Source of the DNA: UBA8529 sp964390565
Lineage (GTDB): Bacteria > Bacteroidota > Bacteroidia > Bacteroidales > Tenuifilaceae
Assembly: GCA_964390565.1 (NCBI GenBank)
Contig: CAYMII010000005.1
Location: 1 to 64,000, forward strand
Direction: 5' to 3'
Length of the DNA: 64,000 nucleotides
A program made the position numbers and the translations under genes. Below, one piece after another: positions 25,449 through 35,124 of this stretch; positions within the stretch are counted from its first letter, which is position 1; each line of letters starts with the position of its first letter. Under the pieces are notes generated by a model. The model had not been told where the DNA came from. It ran no database searches and worked only from the letters and a program-made list of their open reading frames with translations.

Positions 25449-26867
25449 TTAGTACCTGTAGTGTTCAGGCTTATAAGGACCTTCGGGTTTAACGCCGATA
25501 TAATCAGCTTGTTTTTGAGTTAGCTTGGTTAACTTAACGCCAATTTGCTCAAGGTGAAGGCGAGCAACCTCTTCGTCGAGATGCTTTGGTAAGCGGTAAA
25601 CATCAACAGCAAGGTTCTTAGTCCAAAGTTCAATTTGAGCAAGAGTTTGGTTTGTGAAACTGTTACTCATTACGAAACTTGGGTGACCAGTGGCGCAGCC
25701 AAGGTTAACCAAACGACCTTCGGCAAGGATAAAGATTGAACGACCATCCTGAAAGAAGTATTGATCAACCTGCGGTTTTACGTTCACCTTTTTAACGTTT
25801 GGAGCAGCATTTAGCCTATCAACGTGTATCTCGTTATCGAAGTGCCCGATGTTGCAAACAATGGTTTGGTCTTTCATGGCAAGCATATGCTCAAGGGTAA
25901 TGATATCGCAGTTACCGGTTGTAGTTACGTAGATATTACCTTCAGGAAGAGTTTCTTCAATAGGTTTAACCTCGAAACCTTCCATTGCAGCTTGTAAGGC
26001 ACAAATTGGATCTATCTCTGTGATTATAACTCTTGCACCATATGAGCGCATGCTATGTGCACAACCCTTACCAACATCACCATAACCACAAACTACAACT
26101 ACTTTGCCAGCAATCATTACATCGGTAGCACGTTTAATGCCATCGGCAAGCGATTCGCGGCAACCGTAAAGGTTATCGAATTTACTCTTTGTAACCGAGT
26201 CGTTTACGTTAATTGCAGGTACAAGAAGTTCGCCCTTCTCTTTCATTTGATATAGACGATGAACACCAGTTGTAGTCTCTTCCGAAACGCCCTTTAATTC
26301 TTTAACTAGGCGATGCCATTTCTGGTTATCTTCTGATAAAATCTTCTTTAGTAGATCCAGTATTACTTGCTCCTCATGATTTTCAGCCTTCTTATTAAGA
26401 ACGCTTGCATCCTTTTCAGATCTAAAGCCTAAATGAAGGAAAAGGGTTGCATCACCGCCATCGTCAACAATAAGGGTTGGACCTTTACCACCAGGGAATG
26501 ATAGCGCTTGCGCTGTACACCACCAGTACTCTTCAAGGGTTTCGCCTTTCCATGCAAAAACTGGGATGCCTGCTTTTGCAATTGCAGCAGCAGCATGATC
26601 TTGAGTTGAGAAAATATTGCAGCTCGCCCAACGAACATCAGCACCAAGTTCTTTTAATGTTTCAATAAGAACGGCAGTTTGGATGGTCATATGTAATGAG
26701 CCAGTGATTCTTGCTCCTTTTAAAGGTTTTGCAGCGGAGTAGCGGGCACGAATTGCCATTAAACCAGGCATCTCTTTTTCAGCGATGCTGATTTCCTTAC
26801 GTCCCCAATCTGCAAGCGAAATATCGCTTACCTTGTAGGGTATTGATTCTACAAGTAGTTGTTCCAT
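25449..26867 (-). CDS. ahcY: S-adenosylhomocysteine hydrolase
   Basis: Cytoplasmic NAD-dependent enzyme that splits S-adenosylhomocysteine into adenosine and homocysteine, regenerating the methyl cycle. Signature blocks are RITGSLHMTIQTAVLIETL, CNIFSTQDHAAAAIA, NVNDSVTKSKFDNLYG and the Rossmann motif GYGDVGKGCAHSMRSYG. It ends KPEGPYKPEHYRY, the family C-terminus. The length of 472 residues includes the insertion common to bacterial long forms. It is 22 bases downstream of ribF and followed by a strong terminator. Confidence 0.98.
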   Translation of the reverse strand: MEQLLVESIPYKVSDISLADWGRKEISIAEKEMPGLMAIRARYSAAKPLKGARITGSLHMTIQTAVLIETLKELGADVRWASCNIFSTQDHAAAAIAKAGIPVFAWKGETLEEYWWCTAQALSFPGGKGPTLIVDDGGDATLFLHLGFRSEKDASVLNKKAENHEEQVILDLLKKILSEDNQKWHRLVKELKGVSEETTTGVHRLYQMKEKGELLVPAINVNDSVTKSKFDNLYGCRESLADGIKRATDVMIAGKVVVVCGYGDVGKGCAHSMRSYGARVIITEIDPICALQAAMEGFEVKPIEETLPEGNIYVTTTGNCDIITLEHMLAMKDQTIVCNIGHFDNEIHVDRLNAAPNVKKVNVKPQVDQYFFQDGRSIFILAEGRLVNLGCATGHPSFVMSNSFTNQTLAQIELWTKNLAVDVYRLPKHLDEEVARLHLEQIGVKLTKLTQKQADYIGVKPEGPYKPEHYRY

Positions 26868-26889
26868 TTATTGTTTGTTTGATTAGTTA

Positions 26890-27870
26890 CTATACAATTG
26901 TTCGCGGCAAAGTTATGAAATAGTTTTCGAAATTGTTTGAATCATAAACGCTAAGAATGTTCATAATGTTTACTTTGTCAATTTCGAGTTGAGCCTTTAG
27001 CTCATCGATGCCTTGGAAACGCTTCTCATCCCTGATTCTCTCTATTAAAGCAACATCAATTCGATTGTTGTAAATATCTTGATCAAAGTTGAGGATGTGT
27101 ACTTCGATTGTATGTTGTTGAGTTTTGTCAACGGTGGGTCGGTTTCCGATATTCATCATGCCTTTCTCGATTTTCCCATTGATATTGAGAAATACAGCAT
27201 ATACTCCATCAGCAGGAATCAATTTAAGAGGATCGATAGGTCTGATATTGGCAGTAGGAAAACCTATTTTGCGTCCTACTTGAGAACCTGATTCAATGGT
27301 GCCAGTAAGTAGATAAGGATAGCCTAACATTAGGTTTGCCTTTTCAATTTCACCATTACTTAGGGCATCCCTAATCTTTGTGGAACTTATATTGGTTTCG
27401 TTTTGTTCAATAATATCAACTTCTTCAAATGTGTAATCGTATTTAGAGGCAAACTGTTCAATGGTGTTAATATTACCTTCGGCATTTCGTCCAAACCTAT
27501 GCTCTTTACCAATGATTAAATGCTTTACATTGTATGAATTGACAATCAACTTGATAAAATCCTCGGCAGATAGGTGGGCAAATGAATTATTAAACTCCTG
27601 AATGATAAAGAAGTCGAAACCTAGGCGTGAGAATATTCTTGTTTTCTCGTTAAGCGTTGTTAAGAACCTCAGTTTATGGGGATCTTTATTTAAAACTAGC
27701 CTTGGATGTGGCCAAAAGGTTAGGGCTGCAGAGCAGAGTTTTAGTTCAGATGCACGTTTAAGAACCAAATCGCTAAGTGCTCGATGCCCACGATGAACAC
27801 CATCGAAAAATCCCATGGTAAGGACTGTTTTTTTCCCCTCGAGCTGATCTGGCTTTTGAACAATAATCAT
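26890..27870 (-). CDS. ribF: Bifunctional riboflavin kinase/FAD synthetase
   Basis: Makes FMN from riboflavin, then FAD. The N-terminal nucleotidyltransferase-type FAD synthetase domain shows MGFFDGVHRGHRAL and LIIGKEHRFGRNAEGN with a later SSTKIRDAL. The C-terminal kinase domain begins with the conserved GRKIGFPTANIRP and continues GVYAVFLNINGK and MMNIGNRPTV. The length of 326 residues is normal. It is the first gene of a ribF-ahcY transcript. Confidence 0.96.
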   Translation of the reverse strand: MIIVQKPDQLEGKKTVLTMGFFDGVHRGHRALSDLVLKRASELKLCSAALTFWPHPRLVLNKDPHKLRFLTTLNEKTRIFSRLGFDFFIIQEFNNSFAHLSAEDFIKLIVNSYNVKHLIIGKEHRFGRNAEGNINTIEQFASKYDYTFEEVDIIEQNETNISSTKIRDALSNGEIEKANLMLGYPYLLTGTIESGSQVGRKIGFPTANIRPIDPLKLIPADGVYAVFLNINGKIEKGMMNIGNRPTVDKTQQHTIEVHILNFDQDIYNNRIDVALIERIRDEKRFQGIDELKAQLEIDKVNIMNILSVYDSNNFENYFITLPRTIV

Positions 27871-28028
27871 ACTGCAATTCTGAAAGTAAACAAAGGTGCA
27901 AATTTGGTTTGATTATTTAAAGAAAAACTTTTACAAAGTGCTTTAATGTTGATGATTGACTATGTATCGTTGATGGTTGGCTTATTATTGTTGATTGTTT
28001 TGAGTAAGATATACATTTGAATAAATTT

Positions 28029-28064
28029 AAATACCCCTTGGATATATTAACTCAAGGGGCATTT
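28029..28064 (-). terminator. Terminator of the glycogen operon
   Basis: AAATACCCCTTG and CAAGGGGCATTT pair over 12 positions (one mismatch) around a 12-base loop, about 20 bases beyond the stop of the last glycogen gene. The trailing T-run on the minus strand is short and interrupted. Confidence 0.65.
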
Positions 28065-28085
28065 AAAGGATAATTTGGTTGTAAA

Positions 28086-31000
28086 TTAGACCCAGCGCAC
28101 CATACTGAAATCCATTCTATGTGGAAGTTCTGGGTGCTTAGCAAATATCCTTACGCCACAATCGAATGCACCTGGCTCAACGGGAATAATGCTTAAGCTG
28201 AAAGTTGCTCTATTTCCATCGAGAGCACTTAGGGTGTACTCGTGGATACGTTTGATTTTGGTCTCATTTGTCTCAACTAAATCAACAACTACAAGTTCAA
28301 TTCCAATATCTTCAACACAGAGTTCGCCTAAATCGATTATCACTTCAGAGGTATACTCTTTGCCCAAGATTATTGCCTCAAAGGCAGCATTAAACTGTTT
28401 CACCTGAATTACCTCAAGGGTATCCCATGCTTTAGAGATGTGCTTTTTCCAGCCCGATAACGTTTTGGCAATTTCAAAGTCGTTTTCTCTCATCAGCTTT
28501 GAACGCTCAAAGAGTTTGAAGTAGAATCGGGTTTCATAGTCCCTCATCATTCGAGTGGTTGTAAAATTCGATGCAACCTGCGAGATTGATTTCTTAATGC
28601 ACGAAACCCATTTTTCGGGGATATCATTTTGATTACGTTCATAGTACATTGGTACTATCTCGTTTTCTAATGTTGAATAGATTAGTTCAGCATCGAGCTC
28701 ATCCTGAAAATCCTGTTGCGGATAGATATTCTCTTGCGGTATTGCCCAACCTGCACCTTCGCGGTAACCTTCAACCCACCATCCATCTAACACGCTGAAA
28801 TTAAGCACTCCATTCATGGCAGCTTTCTGCCCACTGGTTCCAGATGCCTCAAGGGGACGCGTTGGCGTATTTAGCCATATATCAACCCCTTGCACCATCT
28901 TACGGGCAAGTTCCATGTCGTAGTTCTGCAAGAATAGTATTTTACCTAAGAACTCAGGCATTTTTGAAATCTCAATAATCCGCTTAATCAAATCTTGTCC
29001 TGCCTTATCATTAGGATGCGCCTTACCAGCAAAAAATAGTTGTACTGGCATATTCTTATTATTCAAAATCTCACTCAATCGATTAAGATCCTTAAATAGA
29101 AGATAAGCCCTTTTGTAAGTAGCAAACCGTCTGGCAAATCCAATGGTTAAAACCTTATCGTCAAGTTTTTCTTGAATTTCAACAACATGGCGAGGACTTT
29201 CAAATTTGATAATATCGGGGTTATTTAAACGCGTTCTAATTAGATCGATCAATAGCAATCGCTGATGATTACGAATCGACCATATCCTTTCATCTGGGAT
29301 ATTCGACACTTTATCCCAGCCAGGTTTTGGATAATCGTCGGTTGATTCGGGATTTGCAGTTTCATAAAGGCTTCGCCACTCTTTAGCAGTCCAAGTTGGG
29401 TAGTGAACGCCATTGGTAACATAGCTAACATGCAACTCATCGTGGAAATAGCCTGGCCAAAGGCCTGCAAACATCTTTTTGCTAACCTCGCCATGCAGCC
29501 AGCTAACCCCGTTAACCTCTTGCGAAAGGTTGATAGCTAAGTGGCTCATCGAGAATTTTTCGGTTGCATTTCCAGGAACCATCCGACCCAAATCCATGAA
29601 TTGACTCCAAGTTATCTTAAGCCTATCGGGGTAATGCGACATGTACGTACGGACAATATCCTCAGAAAAAGAGTCGTGCCCTGCAGGAACTGGAGTATGC
29701 GTTGTATAAAGGCTACTGGCGCGAACAATCTCAAGCGCTTCTGGATAAGATAACTTCTCATCATGAATATAGCCTCTAAGCTGCTCAAGGCCGATAAACG
29801 CAGCATGACCTTCATTTATATGAAAAATATCGGGATAGATTCCAAGTGCCTTAAGGGCACGAATTCCCCCAATCCCTAGTAGCATCTCCTGCTTAAACCT
29901 ATTTTCGATATCACCACCGTACAAGTGGTGGGTAATGCTTCGATCCTGAGCATGATTCTCCTCAAAATCAGTATCGAGTAAATATAAATCTGTACGACCA
30001 ACCTCAACTTTCCAAATTCTAGCATTTAAATTCCTGCCTGGAAAAGCGATGCTAATTGTTCGCCATTTCCCATTCTCATCGCGCACAGGTTCTGCGGGTG
30101 TTTGCGTGAAATTTTGCTGATCGTACGTTACAATTTGCTGCCCTGATGATGAAAGCTGCTGGGTGAAATAACCGTACCGATAGAATAGACCTACTCCAAC
30201 GATATCAGTATTTCGGTCGGAAGCCTCCTTTAAGTAATCGCCAGCAAGCACACCAAGACCGCCAGAATAAATTTTAAGCGATGTATGCAATCCAAACTCC
30301 ATGCTGAAATAAGCAATTTTTGGCTCTTTACGCTTATACTTATTCATCATGTAGCTCGTGAATCGAAGATAGATAGCATGAAGCCGTTCAACAAAAGCGG
30401 CATCGCTATCCAATTCTTGATACCTGTTAAAGCTAATTTTTTCGAGGAAAAGAATAGGATTTTGCTCACATTTTACCCAAAGATCAGGATCGATGGATTC
30501 GAACAGATCTACTGCATCAGGATTCCATGACCACCAAAGGTTTTTCGAGAGTTCATCGAGAGCGCTAAGCTTTTCGGGAATGTTCTTTTGTACTAATAAA
30601 CGAACCCAGTTAGGCTTGTTAAGTCTATATTTCCTATCGATCGATGGCAATTTCTCCTTCCTGTAGCGATCAGTAAATTGCTGAGTTCGTCCCTCAACCT
30701 TTTTCAATGCGATACTGTAGGCCTTATAATAGTAAGCAACCAAATTGCTCCAAAGAGCAATTTTAGACACCTCGTAGGCGTTATCTTTTATCCGATTTCG
30801 TTCCTGATTATCGAGCGCAACAAACTCTTTCAACGATTCTGCGATTTGAAATATAACCTCCTGATCGTTATCATCGGTTCGAGTTATAACTTTTATCCCT
30901 TGATGAGATACCGCTACGTATGTATTTACCCAGTTGCCAAATCCTGCAAGGGTTGTAGTAATTGTTGGCACATGGAAAGCCAAACTTTCCAAAGGAGTAT

Positions 31001-32333
31001 AACCCCAAGGTTCATAATACGATGGGAATACAGTAATGTCCATTCCAATAAGCATATCGTAGTAGTGCTTATCAAAGATTCCATCATCGCCATTGAGATA
31101 GCTAGGAACAAAGAAAACCTTAACCTTATCGTTTTCGGAATTATTTAAACCAACCGCTTTGATTCTATTAAGAATTGGATCGTACTCCGGATCGATGAGA
31201 TAGTGCGTGATATATGAATTGCTTAGCACGATTACATTGTCGGTATCCTTATCCTGTAAGTTTTTAAAGACATCCTTACGTGGACCATGATGATTTGCAG
31301 GGATAAGAATAAATGCCAACACCTCTTTGTCGAGGTTTTCTGTTTTATTCAATTTACCCAACGCATCAATGAAAACATCAATTCCCTTATTCTTAAACTC
31401 ATAACGACCACCAATTCCAACGATTAGAGCATCCTTTGAAACAGGTCGTGCAAGCAATGCTTCGGCCACTTCGTAGAATTTTATTTTGGCTTCAATTCTT
31501 CGCAGTTGAAACTCTTCTTCTGTAGGCACAAACGTGTCCTCAAAACCATTTGGAGTTACCAAATCAACAGCCTTTTCGTGAAACTGTACACACTCCTTAG
31601 CAGTAATATCGCTTACAGTAGTATAGCAATCAGCCTGATTAGCCGACACTTTCTCGAGCGACTGTTTTGAGGCAACATTAAATTCGCGGGCTTTGGTTTC
31701 GGGATTATATTTATCGAGCTTGCTGTAAAGTGGAATATTATTCCCTGCTATACATCTTCCTAAAACTGTTGCGTGGGTTGTGAAAATAGTGCCTATTTGA
31801 GGCATCGTGCTTTTCAAGTACAAAAGTCCTGTTCCAGTCATCCACTCGTGAAATTGTGCAACAACTCGATGCCTAAAGCTTAGGTGGAAGTTTGTAAAAC
31901 TTTCGATTGCTCGCCCAGCGGCATATCCGAAAAGGGCTGGCTCAGTATAATCCCACTGCCCTGTAATAGAATCGAGTTTGTACTCTTCCCAAAACTTCTT
32001 AAAAATCTCATCCTTTTGAGGAATATGCTTTGTAAAATCGACAATAATAGCAATAGGATTGCTGGGTATATTCCATCGGCCAATTCTAACTGTAATGCCT
32101 TCTTCGAGAGCCTTGTATTTCCACGATGCAAAAAGATGAGGATCTTCGATAAACTCAGGATTGTGTTCTGTATCGCGCCATACGTCTGGTCCAATAAGGA
32201 TGTAGTTATCTTTAAGTTCATTGATAAGCGACAGAGCCTTAGTTGATATCACTGTATGGATTCCACCAACCTTATTACACACCTCCCAGCTAACTTCAAA
32301 CAGATAGTCTGGTTTCAATAACTTCTCTTTCAT
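28086..32333 (-). CDS. Fused glycogen synthase (GT3-like) and alpha-glucan phosphorylase (GT35)
   Basis: A 1415-residue two-enzyme protein. Residues 1 to about 560 resemble eukaryote-type glycogen synthase (start FEVSWEVCNKVGGIHTVIS; later SYYEPWGYTPLESLAFHVPTITTTLAGFG with the catalytic Glu pair). Residues from about 575 form an alpha-glucan phosphorylase (LSKNLWWSWNPDA, SMEFGLHTSLKIYSGGLGVLAGD, and the PLP-lysine block ASGTSGQKAAMNG). One half builds alpha-1,4 chains from a nucleotide sugar and the other releases glucose-1-phosphate, so opposing reactions share one polypeptide. This fusion is known in Bacteroidota. It is the last gene of the glycogen operon. Confidence 0.92.
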   Translation of the reverse strand: MKEKLLKPDYLFEVSWEVCNKVGGIHTVISTKALSLINELKDNYILIGPDVWRDTEHNPEFIEDPHLFASWKYKALEEGITVRIGRWNIPSNPIAIIVDFTKHIPQKDEIFKKFWEEYKLDSITGQWDYTEPALFGYAAGRAIESFTNFHLSFRHRVVAQFHEWMTGTGLLYLKSTMPQIGTIFTTHATVLGRCIAGNNIPLYSKLDKYNPETKAREFNVASKQSLEKVSANQADCYTTVSDITAKECVQFHEKAVDLVTPNGFEDTFVPTEEEFQLRRIEAKIKFYEVAEALLARPVSKDALIVGIGGRYEFKNKGIDVFIDALGKLNKTENLDKEVLAFILIPANHHGPRKDVFKNLQDKDTDNVIVLSNSYITHYLIDPEYDPILNRIKAVGLNNSENDKVKVFFVPSYLNGDDGIFDKHYYDMLIGMDITVFPSYYEPWGYTPLESLAFHVPTITTTLAGFGNWVNTYVAVSHQGIKVITRTDDNDQEVIFQIAESLKEFVALDNQERNRIKDNAYEVSKIALWSNLVAYYYKAYSIALKKVEGRTQQFTDRYRKEKLPSIDRKYRLNKPNWVRLLVQKNIPEKLSALDELSKNLWWSWNPDAVDLFESIDPDLWVKCEQNPILFLEKISFNRYQELDSDAAFVERLHAIYLRFTSYMMNKYKRKEPKIAYFSMEFGLHTSLKIYSGGLGVLAGDYLKEASDRNTDIVGVGLFYRYGYFTQQLSSSGQQIVTYDQQNFTQTPAEPVRDENGKWRTISIAFPGRNLNARIWKVEVGRTDLYLLDTDFEENHAQDRSITHHLYGGDIENRFKQEMLLGIGGIRALKALGIYPDIFHINEGHAAFIGLEQLRGYIHDEKLSYPEALEIVRASSLYTTHTPVPAGHDSFSEDIVRTYMSHYPDRLKITWSQFMDLGRMVPGNATEKFSMSHLAINLSQEVNGVSWLHGEVSKKMFAGLWPGYFHDELHVSYVTNGVHYPTWTAKEWRSLYETANPESTDDYPKPGWDKVSNIPDERIWSIRNHQRLLLIDLIRTRLNNPDIIKFESPRHVVEIQEKLDDKVLTIGFARRFATYKRAYLLFKDLNRLSEILNNKNMPVQLFFAGKAHPNDKAGQDLIKRIIEISKMPEFLGKILFLQNYDMELARKMVQGVDIWLNTPTRPLEASGTSGQKAAMNGVLNFSVLDGWWVEGYREGAGWAIPQENIYPQQDFQDELDAELIYSTLENEIVPMYYERNQNDIPEKWVSCIKKSISQVASNFTTTRMMRDYETRFYFKLFERSKLMRENDFEIAKTLSGWKKHISKAWDTLEVIQVKQFNAAFEAIILGKEYTSEVIIDLGELCVEDIGIELVVVDLVETNETKIKRIHEYTLSALDGNRATFSLSIIPVEPGAFDCGVRIFAKHPELPHRMDFSMVRWV

Positions 32334-32359
32334 TTTTGGTTGAGTTTTAACGCTTTCAA

Positions 32360-33802
32360 TTATTTCTTCTTTTTACTAACCGCAACAGGCTTCTTTGTTG
32401 CTTTTGTTTTGGTTAACGCTTTTTCTTTTGTCGTTTTTTTAACCAAAGGTTTTGTTTTTACCTCTTTATTTTTCGCTAAAGGTATCTTACTACTTTTAGA
32501 AACTTTAGCCTTAGGAGTCTTTTTCTGAAGTTTTTTAAGTTCGGCTATCCTTGCTTCAAGGATGCTGATCACACCATCAACTTCTTCGGGTGCAATATGA
32601 TCTTTGTCTTGCTGGGTAATACAATTATTTATTCTTAATGTAAAATCACTGAGAATATTCATAAAGTTAATGAAGGCATCATAGGGGGTATCGTAAGGGT
32701 TAAAGTATTTATGAACATCACCATCGCTAAACCATTTTGTACACATATAGTAGAAATGGTCGCTTGTTTGTAGATATTTCCAATCACGCTGAATATCAGC
32801 ATCGTTTACCCTTGCAACCTTTTCAGATAGAGAGTAGAGGTTGTCAAATGCCTCATCCTGCAAATCGTTACCCAGCCACGCTGTTAGGTCGCGCTCCTCA
32901 TCAGCCCATGAAATGGGGTGAGGTACATGTAAAACCGAAACAGGTTGGTGCTTGTCGGCTGCCTCCGAAGGTGTTAAGAACTCGAAAGTCTCATCCTTAA
33001 AAACCATGCGTGGAAAAGCATGCATAAAGTCGAAGATACCCGTTTCAGCCCACTGATGCTCACCAAATGTCTCATAATCCATAAACAGGTTTACAATCTC
33101 ATCGCGAGGAGCAATGTCTTTTAACCATGAAACATATTTTTCGGCAGTTAACGGCCACTCGCTCCAACCTTTATTTGAGAATCGGAAAGCAATATCATCG
33201 CTCAACCTAAAATTCTTAAGCAGAAGTTTAAGCTTTGGATTGATAGCGTTGGTGTATAAATAGTTTGAACTTTTCCAGCCAAGGATATGCTTTGCCCCCT
33301 CGGTAAGCATTGCTTTAAAGCCCATATCGGCAACCATTGCACCAATTTCATCAGAATAGATTAATTCTGTGTTTCGGAATGCTTTAGGTTTTACGCCAAA
33401 TAACTCCTCAACCCTTTTGCTCTGTGCTGCAACCTGGTTTTCGAACTCTTTTCGATCTTTTAACGCGGAAAGCGAGTGAGAATAGGTTTCGGCAAGAAAC
33501 TCAACACAACCGGTATCGGCAAGCTTCTTAAAACTCTCAATCACATCAGGAGCATACATCTCGAATTGATCGAGGGCTGTTCCTGATATTGAATAGGCTA
33601 TCTTAAATCTTGATCCAAACTCATTTATTAGATCAAGCATTAACTTATTAGTAGGTAAATAACATTTTTCGGCAACCTTTCGCATTATGGAACGGTTGGC
33701 GAATTCATCGAAGTAGTTATGGTATTCGCCGATATCAAAAAATCGATACCTGCGAAGCCTAAACGGCTGATGAACCTGAAAATAGAAGCAAATCGTCTTC
33801 AT
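32360..33802 (-). CDS. GH57 alpha-amylase/glucanotransferase-type hydrolase with Lys-rich tail
   Basis: A 480-residue cytoplasmic glycoside hydrolase of family 57. The start MKTICFYFQVHQPFRLRRYRFF contains the HQP motif. The blocks AFRNTELIYSDEIG (catalytic Glu) and NLFMDYETFGEHQW (catalytic Asp) are present, with a helical domain from residue 310. It acts on alpha-glucan as part of glycogen turnover. The last 65 residues are almost entirely Lys, Thr, Ala, Val and Pro (KVSKSSKIPLAKNKEVKTK, ending AVSKKKK) and are not part of the enzyme fold. It lies 10 bases from the GT4 gene and 26 from the next gene. Confidence 0.9.
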   Translation of the reverse strand: MKTICFYFQVHQPFRLRRYRFFDIGEYHNYFDEFANRSIMRKVAEKCYLPTNKLMLDLINEFGSRFKIAYSISGTALDQFEMYAPDVIESFKKLADTGCVEFLAETYSHSLSALKDRKEFENQVAAQSKRVEELFGVKPKAFRNTELIYSDEIGAMVADMGFKAMLTEGAKHILGWKSSNYLYTNAINPKLKLLLKNFRLSDDIAFRFSNKGWSEWPLTAEKYVSWLKDIAPRDEIVNLFMDYETFGEHQWAETGIFDFMHAFPRMVFKDETFEFLTPSEAADKHQPVSVLHVPHPISWADEERDLTAWLGNDLQDEAFDNLYSLSEKVARVNDADIQRDWKYLQTSDHFYYMCTKWFSDGDVHKYFNPYDTPYDAFINFMNILSDFTLRINNCITQQDKDHIAPEEVDGVISILEARIAELKKLQKKTPKAKVSKSSKIPLAKNKEVKTKPLVKKTTKEKALTKTKATKKPVAVSKKKK

Positions 33803-33812
33803 ATATTATCTC

Positions 33813-35105
33813 TTATTGCTTTTCTTGAATAGTTGATTCGTAAATCCCTTTAATGCCGTCGGCGGCATTCTCCCACTTGAGGTTATTAACCTCTTCCTGT
33901 CCATATTTAATGAAAAAGTTAGACAACGCTTTGTAGTTAAGGAGCCCATAAATGCTATCGGCCATTGCATCGATATCCCAGAAATCTATTTTTATTGCGT
34001 ATTTCAAAACTTCAGCAACCCCCGATTGCTTTGAAATTATCACCGGAACATTTGAACGCATTGCCTCGAGCGGGCTAATCCCAAATGGCTCGGATACCGA
34101 TGGCATAACATAAACATCGCTCATCTGAAACATCCGATTAACATCAGGCCCTTTAAGAAATCCCGTAAAATGGAATTTATTAGAGATGCCCAGCTCAGCA
34201 ACACGTTTAATCATTCGATTAAGCATATCGCCACTACCTGCCATCACAAAACGGACATTTTGATTCTTTTGCAAAACCTTATTGGCTGCCTCAACAAAGT
34301 AATCGGGACCCTTCTGGAAAGTTACTCTACCTAAGAAAGTAACAATTTGCTCAGGAACTTTCTTTGTGAATTCATCCATCTTAAAATCGGAACCAAAATC
34401 GACTGCATTATGAACGGTTACAACCTTTTCTTCGGGTATTCCATACCTTGTGATAACTATATTTCGTGTAAGATTGCTTACGGTGATAACCCTATCAGCA
34501 ACCTCCATTCCACGGCGCTCAATTTCAAAAACATTTTTATTGACATTCTCTCCGCTTCGGTCAAACTCTGTTGCATGAACATGAACAACCAATGGTTTTC
34601 CCGAAACCATTTTGGCAGCAATGCCTGCAGGGTAGGTTAGCCAATCGTGTGCATGAATGATATCAAACTGCTGAGATAATGCCAAATTCGATGCGATAAG
34701 CGCATAACGAGTAACCTCATCCATAAGGTTAATGCCATACTTCCCTGAAAATTGAAATTTACGTTTTGTTGTTGACTCATTCAGTATCGTTTTCTCCAAC
34801 TCGGCTTGCTCAATTAACCGTGCATACTCTACAGGATCGATATAAGGCACAATATTAGAGCTGATTTCGAGGTAGTGAATTTTACGCCAAAACTCTTCCA
34901 GCTCCACTTTGGAAAGATTTACATCAATATCCTCAGCAGCAACCAAACGGATGAACGATTTATCCTCGTCGCCAAATGCCTTTGGCACAACGAAAATAAC
35001 CTCTAAGCCCTTCTTTGCTAATCCTTGCGTCAGACCATAGCAGGCAGTACCTAATCCCCCAGTAATATGAGGTGGAAACTCCCATCCGAACATTAAAACC
35101 CTCAT
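33813..35105 (-). CDS. GT4-family glycogen-synthase-like glycosyltransferase
   Basis: The ATG at 35105 (MRVLMFGWEFPPHITGGLG) is the natural start; an upstream Met at 35141 would overlap the debranching gene. It is a GT-B fold enzyme: the N-terminal glycogen-synthase-like GT5 catalytic lobe carries FPPHITGGLGTACYGL and DIIHAHDWLTYPAG, and the C-terminal lobe has FLGRVTFQKGPDYFVEAA and the donor-site block PSVSEPFGISPLEAM with two Glu. It probably elongates alpha-1,4-glucan from a nucleotide-glucose. It sits between debranching enzyme and GH57 in the operon. Confidence 0.9.
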   Translation of the reverse strand: MRVLMFGWEFPPHITGGLGTACYGLTQGLAKKGLEVIFVVPKAFGDEDKSFIRLVAAEDIDVNLSKVELEEFWRKIHYLEISSNIVPYIDPVEYARLIEQAELEKTILNESTTKRKFQFSGKYGINLMDEVTRYALIASNLALSQQFDIIHAHDWLTYPAGIAAKMVSGKPLVVHVHATEFDRSGENVNKNVFEIERRGMEVADRVITVSNLTRNIVITRYGIPEEKVVTVHNAVDFGSDFKMDEFTKKVPEQIVTFLGRVTFQKGPDYFVEAANKVLQKNQNVRFVMAGSGDMLNRMIKRVAELGISNKFHFTGFLKGPDVNRMFQMSDVYVMPSVSEPFGISPLEAMRSNVPVIISKQSGVAEVLKYAIKIDFWDIDAMADSIYGLLNYKALSNFFIKYGQEEVNNLKWENAADGIKGIYESTIQEKQ

Positions 35106-35124
35106 GAAATCATTCTTATTAAAA

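Noticed and set aside
27946..28020. 24-codon hydrophobic plus-strand frame (MLMIDYVSLMVGLLLL...)
   Set aside because: It arises from degenerate GTTGAT/GATTG repeats between ribF and the glycogen operon and has no promoter or terminator of its own.
28086..32333. Possible assembly artefact joining two genes
   Set aside because: The frame is open and uniform for 1415 codons, the linker is plausible, and this synthase-phosphorylase fusion is known in Bacteroidota.
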